Source of the DNA: Eutreptiella sp. 'Long Island Sound 2002'
Lineage: Eukaryota > Euglenozoa > Euglenophyceae > Eutreptiales > Eutreptiaceae
Length of the DNA: 64,000 nucleotides
Assembly: GCA_964036045.1 (NCBI GenBank)
Contig: OZ038382.1
Span: 142,860,961-142,924,960, forward strand
Direction of reading: 5' to 3'
Position 1 is the first letter of the stretch. Each line of letters opens with the position of its first letter. The notes below the pieces were generated by a model. It ran no database searches, was not told the DNA's origin, and saw nothing but the letters and a program-made list of their open reading frames with translations. A program made the position numbers and the translations under genes. Of the stretch, positions 55,530 through 64,000 are shown one piece after another.

Positions 55530-57779
55530 CTTGGGGTCACTTGGGGTGTGTATCTATGTGCCGGCAAGCCGCCATTGGCTGATATCATACTCTCCCATCC
55601 ACCTGACCTAACCCGATGTGATAGTGTGATAGGTTTGGCCATTCCGGCTATGAGCGGCCATATTCAGTACCGAGGCGCCGCCAGCGGAGATTTATATATC
55701 GGAATATCAGGAATCAACAGGGTTTTATTATCACGATGTTTCCGTAATTTTTCAGCCTTTCGTTCTGATGGTCAATGTATCGGCGACCGTCAGTTGGCTC
55801 GCAATTTTGCGTTAACCGATTGGTTAACTGTTATTTCCAGATATTTTGGTGGATACCCCGTTGAGGGGTCAGATTTCATCAGCAAAGGGTTCGTTGCTTC
55901 CGCAATTTTCTAAATAAGCACTCGAAATTTTATTCTGAATTTTTCGCGATGTCGAAATCGGATTTTTGACTTCGACATCGCCGCACTTGATTTGGACTTC
56001 TTCGAGTGGTCATACTCTTTTCCCTATGCCCGAATCAGGTTTCCCTTATACTTGCCACCCATTTGACTTGGAGATATAAGGGAAACAAAAGCGAATCTCG
56101 GGACCACTTTGAAAGACCATATCTACGCGCGAGTTTGAGGAAAGAGAATAAGGAAGGTTGGGTTGCAAGCGCCTTAGTCTCAACTTAAATTAGGAAGCAT
56201 CAAACGCCTTTGGTGCGTACACATGCCCGGTGTTGCAAGGGATAATGGTCAAGAGGGTATAAATTGATATATAACTCTTGGACCGTGCAACCGAACATTT
56301 TATTGCGACTTTCGAGTGTACTGCATGAGTGTTGGGGTTGTATAGCAACTTTCCTTGGGTTCCTACGTATTTTTAACGTGAAGTTATGTCTATGGAGGGA
56401 CATGGCATATCATGGTGGGAGCCACATTTTGAGGGTATGTGTTATATGCATGGTATATGTCTTGATATGCTCACGCCCATGTTATATATCTTCGTGTGGC
56501 CGAAGAGATAGGGAGCCATACGTGACAAGGGTTTTGCCCATGTCTCAATTGTGGAATTCAAAGCGCTAGACTAAGTCTACCGCGTATGTATTGCTCATGG
56601 TATGTTTGGCAAAGAGATCCATGAGTGCACTCCCATTTTCATGGGGCATGTAGATATGAGTGGCGAAGGTATCTCCATGCGCCCGATTGGGGATCCAAGT
56701 GGGGGAATCGTTCGCAAATGGTTCCAATCATTTGTGTATGGAACCATGAGCGGATGTCATGGGTGAGCATAGAGATATACTATCATGACAACTTTGTATT
56801 TGGTCATATTTTCATGTTTTTGACCTCAATTTTTGCTCATTTTTGCATTTTGTGTACTCACCTGGTCGGCAAACAGCAAGAAGCCTTTGGAGAGTCGAAC
56901 CATGGTATGTTGTTCATATGTTGGCATATGCTTTGGAGTTGAACACCACCATATGCCGGATCGCGTACTCCATTTGGCTTGGCGCACGAAGGATCACAAG
57001 AATTGGTCTCAAGATCATGGGCTGACTTGGGCAGTGCGTGGCGCCCATATCCGAAGGGGTTTCGAGGGTAAAGTGGGGATGTACATGGGCATTGGCCTTT
57101 GGTCTCTATCCTCCATGAATACTAGACTTCGATTCCATGCATGCTTTGAGCCTTTGGATATGTGGTAACTTCAATTTTGAGCATATATTTGATATATGGC
57201 CAATATGGTGTGAATTGGCAGTTTTTGGCATGTTATGAGTTCAAACTCATGGGGCATATCTCCAAGCCCATTCGATTCCAAGTCCAACCAAGGTTATGTC
57301 AGGGTAGGGCATGGTCCTGAGTGCCACTCTAGGCCATGACACGCCACCTCCCCTATTGGGCTAGGATATATAGGTTTGGGAGTGAACACATTTTTGGGGT
57401 TTGTGTAGTGACTTGTGACATATGGCATTCAGCCATCTCATTTGACCTGGTTCAGGGCAATATGTTGGTGAGTCAAGGGAAGTCTTGAGTCCAGGGAATG
57501 AGGGGTTTATGGCTGTGAATGTGTATGTTTCCATCTTTCCCCAACTTTGCTTCATTTGTGTTCATATGCCAATTTCAGGGCTTTCTTCCTTGGTGCAATT
57601 CTTGTACATGCCCGCCACCGTGGGAAGACCGGTGTGCTGAACGAAAGCCCGCAGCCCGATTTGGATTGTGAATTGGGTTATTGCTATACTTGTGGGATCT
57701 GGTTGCTGTTCAGGGTTGAAGGAGGATTACATTTTCTATATTTTCTGATTTGGACCCTGGATTTTGAGGATTTTGAGAA
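55530..57779. other. No recognisable gene; may include the left end of the retrotransposon
   Basis: No domain is seen. The LTR and primer-binding site of the element that starts coding at 57780 should lie in the right part, but with the second LTR outside the window I cannot place them. Confidence 0.4.
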
Positions 57780-60700
57780 ATGCAATCGTTGATCCGGAGC
57801 AAGTCAGCAGGGGTGACAGGCGGAAGGGGCACAGCGGGGGCCGGTCCTGGTAGGGACCTTCTTTATGGTAGCAGAGGCATACCTGCTGGCCCTACCAACC
57901 GCCGACCCGGGGACTTGGGCCCTTCTGAGCCCTGCCCAAGTACGCCCCGGGTGCGTATTGTGGACTCGGTGTAGACCACGCCGGAGATTGGAGCCATAGA
58001 AGGACCGAGACGTTCAAGAGCATGGCGAACTCCGGAAGTTGAAGCCCGAAGAGAAGAACGACACTCGGGAAGAGGAGGACGTGACATGGAGGACCTGGTC
58101 TCCATGTGTGAGCGTCGCTGCCGAAAGGCATGCAACCTCCGCTCCGCCGCGGAGGACTCTGATGAGGCCTGCCATTCAGGCAGCAGTGGAGGACGGGCCC
58201 GGCGCTACCGGAAGCGCGGGTCACCCAAGTCCGCGGCAAGGGACGCCGGGGCTATGGACACGGACCCCAGCCCGGTCAGGCTGTGGGAATCCGAGGGGCA
58301 CTCCGAGGGCTATCGGACAGCCTATGAGCCACCTTCGGAGCCGGAGATGTCCGCGCCGATCGCCAGGGCGCATACGGCCCCCGAGCCCGCCCTGAAGCAC
58401 GACGCCGAGGGCTTGGAGAGGCCAGCCAGGGCCCGGACGGCACCTGTGCCCCGGCACACGGGACCAGAGATGGACGCCATAGGCGATACGCCTATGGGTG
58501 ATGAGTCTGAGGTGCCGGGAACCGCGGGATGCGCTGAATCCGGCGGAAAGCACGCGGCGTGCCACTGCGAGCACTTGTCCTTCCTCATGGGCAAGTATCC
58601 GAAGATGGGGATGGACGCCATCGTGCATCGCCTTGACCGCCTGGACAACGCCAAGGACGGTCTAGAGGAGGACGTCGCGGGGATCCTGGACGACCAGTCG
58701 GCCGCGGAGAACCACATGGAGGAGCTGCGAGCGGATCAGGCCCGGTACCGGGAGAATCTGGAGCTGGCCCTGCAGAAGCAGCAGCAAGTGGTGGACAGTC
58801 TCCTCCACTTAGTGGAGGACATGTCGGGACGCCTGAAAAGGCTAGAGGAGCTACAGCCCCTCGCCTCGGGTCCGGAGCTCCCGGCAAAGCCGGCCGCGGT
58901 GGAGCTGGTGGAGCGGGTTAAGACCCTCAGGAGCGCCATGGAGAAACCCATGGGCGGCCCTGCAGAGGCACCATACGCGCCTCCGCGTGTTGACCCGGGT
59001 GCGCTGCCGTTTGTTCCCATGTTCAGCGAATCCACAATGCACGGGGAACACACGGCACCGGCTGGGTCCATGCGGGAAGGGCACGTAACCACGGACCCGA
59101 GGAGCCTGACGGTACAGATGTCCCATGCCGCCCAGGATGTACCGATCACGACGAATATGGTGGTCTATGCGGAAGAGAAGATCGAGATTCAGAACCAGAC
59201 CATGCAGGGGCGAACCATGGGAAGCGCCGACGGACATGGTCGAGGCCATCCAAGCGGAAACCTGTGGGCGAAGGACCCCTATACGGGGATATGAACGGCC
59301 GATGGAGCAAGTCCTTCCCGCATTCCAAACCCCATGAGTTCAGGCCCAACTGGACCGCACTCCATGGAGGAGAGGGATGTACGGGGAGTGTACTCACACC
59401 CCCCGGCCACAGGTGGTATCCGTCTCGGTGGAGTGGTGGCTGGAGACGTCGGAGACGCCATCAGGATTGACGACCTCAGGGGAATCAAAATCCCCTACTA
59501 CGATGGCAACCCCTCCAATCTGGATGACTTCATCCTGGACTGGGAGGACTTCGCCGAGGAGGTCGTCGGCGAGATGCGGGGAGCGCCGCGGGACAAATGG
59601 GTATGCCGGACATTCCCACACCGGCTACGCAGGACCTGAAGGAGGAGCTGCGGGATCAGATCCGGGAAGGATTGATCCGTACGGAGCAGCCCTGCCTCCA
59701 GTGGTTGGAGGATGAGGAGCGGGTGGACGCTCCTAACCAGAAGCTGGAGGACCTGTGGTCCATTCCGCTGCCGCTGGACCGCGGTGAGTTGCGGGTCCGG
59801 GAGTGGAACCGGTATCTGCGGAAGTACCGCAGATGCCTCAAGCTGGTGGAAGACTGGAACGAGGCAAGTGAGATCCGCCACTTGCTGAGGGACGTCCTCC
59901 CCGGCAACTGGAAGAGGCGAGTGGAGGACGAGGAGAAGAAGCGCGCCAAGAAGCGGGTGGCGGTGAGGATCATGGCCGCGGAGGATACCCATGCGGGTAT
60001 CATGGAGTTCTTCAGGAGGAACCTGGGCGAGCCCAACCGGATGTTGGGACTGAAGAACGCCGTGTACGTGGAGGTATTCGGAGACTCCATGGGGCAAAGG
60101 TTGCTGCGCCTCAACAACGTGGAGTGGAGGCGCGGGGAGCCGCTGAGGATGCAAGTCATCTTCGCCCGCATGAGCCTGGACGAGATCGTGAAGTACATCA
60201 CGGTGGAGTTGAAGCTCAATGCGAAGAACGAGGCCCACGTGCAGGATCGACATGGTCATGGACAATGAGGCCATTGAGAAGACCGCCATCATCGGGAGAT
60301 CCAGGAGGACACGGTCAACTCCGCGGAGGATGGTAGTGGAAGTGGCCAAGACCACTGGACCGGGTCCCGGGAGGATCACGACGAGGCCCATTTCTTCGCG
60401 TTTGTGGCGCACCACGTGAAGAACCATGGGCAGGATCGGTCCAGATGGAGTCAGCTGGGACCCAAGAAGAGCAGAGAGCCAAGGAGGATCGGGAACCCAC
60501 CGCTCTCGTTCCGGGAGTACAGGTCTCAGCACGACGGGTGCTGGGTCTGTTATGGCAAGGGAAACAACCATGCACACCACCACCGTCAGTGCAAGGTGTA
60601 TGAGGCGGACAAGAAGGCCTACTTCGCCGCTGACCCCGAGAAGAAGCCCAAGGAGCAGCGGATTTCCGATTGGAAGGCGAAGGGCGGAGACGGGGGAAAA

Positions 60701-60895
60701 GGCCAAGGCAAAGGCCAAGGAAAAGGCGGAGGAAGAGGCTATGGTGGTGGACCTGGCCAAGACCGACGAGTGAGGTCGATCGAGGAGGTTGCTGAGGACA
60801 TGTTGAGGACGTTGGAGGAACTCAAAGCCCAGCAACGGGGTGGACAAAGTCCTGGCGGATCGCAGCCGGAAGGGGCTGCGGGAAGCCAAGTCTAG
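57780..60895 (+). pseudogene. Ty3/gypsy-type gag region, interrupted
   Basis: One coding tract runs from ATG at 57780, with stops at TAG 57972-57974 and TGA 59292-59294 in the same frame. It has a coiled-coil stretch (about 58620-58860), then a capsid-like domain (59470-60260) with YYDGNPSNLDDFILDWEDF and LLRDVLPGNWKRR. The frame changes by one base near 59620, and again near 60245 and 60295. A zinc-knuckle-like motif follows at 60539-60592 (CWVC...HHHRQC), then a Gly/Lys-rich basic tail, ending at TAG 60893-60895. Gag forms the particle that packages element RNA. The breaks may be decay or assembly indels. Confidence 0.75.
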
Positions 60896-63800
60896 AGGAG
60901 CCCCCACGGGAGTGGGACCTCGGAGGTCTCTCCTCCGAAAATCAGTGGAATCCCAGAGAAAGCGAAGGCACATCGGGTGCCAAAGAAGGCTCCGGAAGAG
61001 CCAAAACCACTGAGTTTCGCCACTCCCAACCCCTGGAGCGCCCTGCCAAGGGAAGTACATGTGGGTACGGGACATGGCAAGAAGGAAGGAGCGACCACGG
61101 AGAGCCCCGTGGACGGGCAGGACCAACCCAAGATCTACACCATCCGTGACCATACCCTTGAAGTCCTGATGCACCCGGACGTGCTAGAGTTGCATGCCGT
61201 GAGAGTCGTGCATACACCTCATGGCGACGAGCGGCAGTTGCACTTGAAAGTGCGAGTACGGTGCGGACGAGAGGAGAAGGTGGTGGATGTGTTAGTGGAT
61301 ACGGGTGCCCAGGTGAGCCTGGTCCGGAGAGGGTTGTTCAAGGAGGAACTCCTGCAGCCCAGCCGGAGACCGGTCCGCCTGAAGGTCGCCAACGGAGACA
61401 TTATGGGTGGTGGCACCCATGAGGCCACTATCAGTATGGAATTCTGGGAGCATGAGCGCTTGAACCGCCCTGATCAGGCGAAGAGAAGCACTCTATCCGG
61501 GAACTTCTATGTGGCCGACATTACCGATTGGGATATGATCATGGGGTACGACTTCATGGTGGCCAACGCCATTGGAGCCCTTCCCCATCGCGCAACGCTG
61601 GTCCGGGAGGACGACGAATGCCTCACATGGCTGTCCACGGATTATGCGTGCGGGTCATCCCAATGGAATATTGAGGAAGAGGATCGGATCGTCCGAGCGG
61701 TGCAAGCTGTGGGTGCCAAGTCCAGAGGAGACCGCGGAGTTCAGCTCACGGAGTATGGAATGGCGCCGCAGGTGTACAACAGGATGATCCAGACGTTGGG
61801 AGCCGAAGCGCCCGAGACGGACGGCTTCGCTTCCCGGGATGCCCCACTTCTGCGGAAGTGTAGGAGGCATTGGCATCCAGGAGACTCAGCCTGGCACAGG
61901 CATTGGGGTTTGAAGGAGAGGGGACCCATGTATTGGCATGGCTCCCTGGACAATACCAGACGTACGGTGGAGAAGATCATCGCGGATAGGGCGAAGGGGA
62001 TCCTGGTCATAACCGGCATAGGATCCACCCCATGTCCGCTGGAGGGTCTCAAGTCGACGCTGGACTCCATCACCCTGAACGAGATGTCATTCGGTCCAGA
62101 GGAGGAGTTGTTCATCGACGCCAAGGGTGTATCAATGTCCTCCCCGGATCAAGCGTGGGGTACCAAGGCTTTCCTGGTGGATGGGGCGCAAGCCCAGCCC
62201 ACGGGTGATGAAGCATTCAGCCGTAGGGTGGAGGCGGTGCCCATGAAGGTCATATTTGAGCCCAAGGAGGGGACGGATCAGCCTATTGATGGCATTGACG
62301 TCCTGTCCCACGCTGAGATCGACGACGTCGTCAACTACATGCGAATGGGGATGCACGACCGTGTGGCAGCCAAGAAGAGGCGGGCCATGGTCACATCTCC
62401 GCATTGGTGGGATGACAAGATGTTGGTCACCGGCAAGTACGAGAAGGATGAGTTCGTGGCGAGGGTCATGGATCACATCGCGGACCAAAACGATGGTCCG
62501 GTTGGGTCTGACCCGCCGACATGGGATTTTGCAAGAATGGGGGCCGATAGCGACAGTAACCAGCCCGACGCCGCAAATTTCCGAAGATTATCGTTGGGAA
62601 GTGCACCCCACGACGATGAAGACGGCATATCTGACGAGGAGAGGTCGGAATCGGACCCAGAAGAGGCCTATACCGCAGTGCGGTCGGTTGTATCTATACC
62701 GAAGCAAGCGGCTGAAGAGGCCCAGGAGAACCCGAAGGTCGCCGAGCTGAAGGAGAGGCTGATCAAGGCCTATCCGCGGCTATTCAGTGGCGTCGCCAAC
62801 AAGAACCCTCCAGATCGTGGGAGGTTTGGTACAGCGAAGATCAAGCTGAAGCCGAACCCGAAGATCTATCGTCATCGGGAGTACCAACTTCAGGGCGATC
62901 GGGCCGAGGCCATGAAGAAGCTGTTGGCCGAGTTCATTGAGCGGGGATGGATCGAACCCTCCGACAGTGAGTGGGCCAGCCCAGCCTTCATCGTGCCCAA
63001 GAAGGAGAAGGGCGAGTGGAGGTTGGTGGTTGATTACAGAGGCTTGAACGAGCAGACCGAGCACGACTCGTACTCGCTTCCCCTGATCGACTCCATCCTC
63101 GGAAAGCAACAGAAAAAGCGGATTTTCACGGTGCTGGACCTGAAACACGGTTACCACCAGATGCCGCTACACCCGGACTCCAGGCCCTGCACAGCGATGT
63201 CGACGCCGCTGCGGCCCATGCAGTGGAAAGTGGTGCCTATGGGTGCCAAGAATGGCAACGCCGCTTTCCAGCGCATGATGGAGGACCTACTCGGTCCTGT
63301 CCGGGACTGTGCCGCTCCCTTCGTGGATGACATCATCATCGGGTCCGGCACGGAGAACATGACTGAGGACGAGCTCATCGACGCGCATGAGATGGATCTG
63401 CGCCGAGTGCTCAGCGAGTTGGACAAGCACAACATGGTGTGCAAGCCCACCAAAGCCTCACTCTTCGTGAAGGAAGTGGAGTTCGCGGGTCACGTGGTTG
63501 GTCACGGGCAACGCCGTCCCATGCCTGGGAAGCTGGCGTCCCTGCACCACTGGGAGAAGCCCCAGACCATCAGCGAACTCCGATCCTTCATGGGGTTCTG
63601 CAATTACTATTCGGGCTATGTCCGGATGTATGCAGAACTCTCGGGGCCGCTGCACAAGATGCTGCAGGTGGGAAAGTTCGATGGCTGGAAGGGGAGCAAG
63701 AAGAAGCTTGCCTGGACCCCTGAGGCTGACGATGCGTTCAACCGCCTGAAGGAGCGACTCCTGGGGCAGTTGGGGCTGTTCCTGGTGGACCCGGACAAGG

Positions 63801-64000
63801 GATTCGTGCTACGGACAGACGCCTCGGACTATGCCGTGGGGGCAGTCCTCGAACAAGTCCGGGACGACGGGACTCATGTTCCCGTGGCGTTTTGGAGCAG
63901 GATCCTGGCCGAGGGCCAACGCCGAACATGGACCGCGAGGGAGAAGGAGACATACGCCATTGTATGTGCGCTCAGGAAGTGGTCTGGCCACATCGGACTG
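60896..64000 (+). CDS. pol: Ty3/gypsy-type pol: protease, reverse transcriptase, partial RNase H (runs off window)
   Basis: One frame is open for all 1035 codons from the TAG at 60893 to the window edge; the first ATG is at 61169. Counting from 60896, the aspartic protease motif VDTGAQVSLV has its Asp at residue 135. A spacer of about 500 residues follows. Reverse transcriptase covers about 650-860, with WASPAFIVPKK, LVVDYRGLN, LDLKHGYHQM and the catalytic FVDD (809-812, where YxDD is usual). FMGFCNYYSGYVRMY follows, then the RNase H start LRTDASDYAVGAVL (Asp 975). The order PR-RT-RH fits Ty3/gypsy; integrase should lie beyond the edge. The gag zinc-knuckle frame and pol are in the same frame, separated only by the TAG. 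Confidence 0.93.

Noticed and set aside
57500-57779. Candidate LTR and primer-binding site of the retrotransposon
   Set aside because: Several TGG and TG...CA pairs are possible, but without the second LTR in the window none can be supported.
59600-59640. Programmed frameshift in gag
   Set aside because: The frame change lies inside the capsid domain, not between gag and pol, and no slippery heptamer with a clear stem follows. An indel is simpler.
59498-61174. A 558-codon minus-strand frame
   Set aside because: It is the opposite strand of gag and pol; the plus strand has clear capsid and protease motifs, and the long frame follows from high GC.
1-64000. CRISPR arrays
   Set aside because: The tandem repeats have no unique spacers of constant length, and the window is clearly eukaryotic.

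Overview
The window is nuclear DNA of a eukaryote. Coding sequence is cut into short exons by spliceosomal introns, and the spaces are filled with satellites, decayed mobile elements and long C or G homopolymers. A Ty3/gypsy-type retrotransposon occupies the right end. Nothing fixes the species. A large, repeat-laden protist or algal genome fits best, and I do not go further than that.

The main result is one gene that spans about the first 42 kb on the plus strand. Nine short coding blocks (about 123-505, 1410-1497, 9828-9932, 24491-24627, 25428-25561, 26507-26596, 38473-38573, 40278-40463 and 41645-41902) have matching splice phases. Joined, they encode a poly(ADP-ribose) glycohydrolase (PARG) of about 493 residues, with the GGG-x7-QEE signature and the HWGCGAF and YFTFGD motifs. 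Almost everything else up to 41.6 kb lies in its introns, which are 0.8 to 14.6 kb long.

Intron 2 holds a 7-bp minisatellite and a 3-kb array of an 85-bp satellite with higher-order structure. Intron 3 holds a hairpin-rich repeat family and two arrays of a 110-bp satellite. Those arrays bracket a broken minus-strand PIF1/Helitron-type helicase, followed by a zinc-finger segment and a truncated J-domain end. A second J-domain copy lies on the far side of the right-hand array. Intron 6 holds a 192-bp satellite, a 25-bp satellite that changes orientation, a fold-back pair of about 215 bp, and a decayed gene made of ten CxxC zinc repeats, a charged linker and a J-domain. The three J-domain ends share one 3' flank of about 110 bp, so they probably belong to one mobile family. 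Intron 7 holds one of two copies of a TIR element; the second copy, beyond the gene, contains a tRNA-Arg-like sequence.

From 42 to 57.7 kb I recognise only a chromodomain ORF (55.2-55.5 kb, minus strand), several palindromes, a direct repeat of about 430 bp that carries promoter-like sequence and an ORF start, and tRNA-like sequence. From 57.8 kb to the window edge lies a GC-rich retrotransposon. Its gag is interrupted by stops and frame changes. Its pol (protease, a long spacer, reverse transcriptase, start of RNase H) is open for 1035 codons to the edge.
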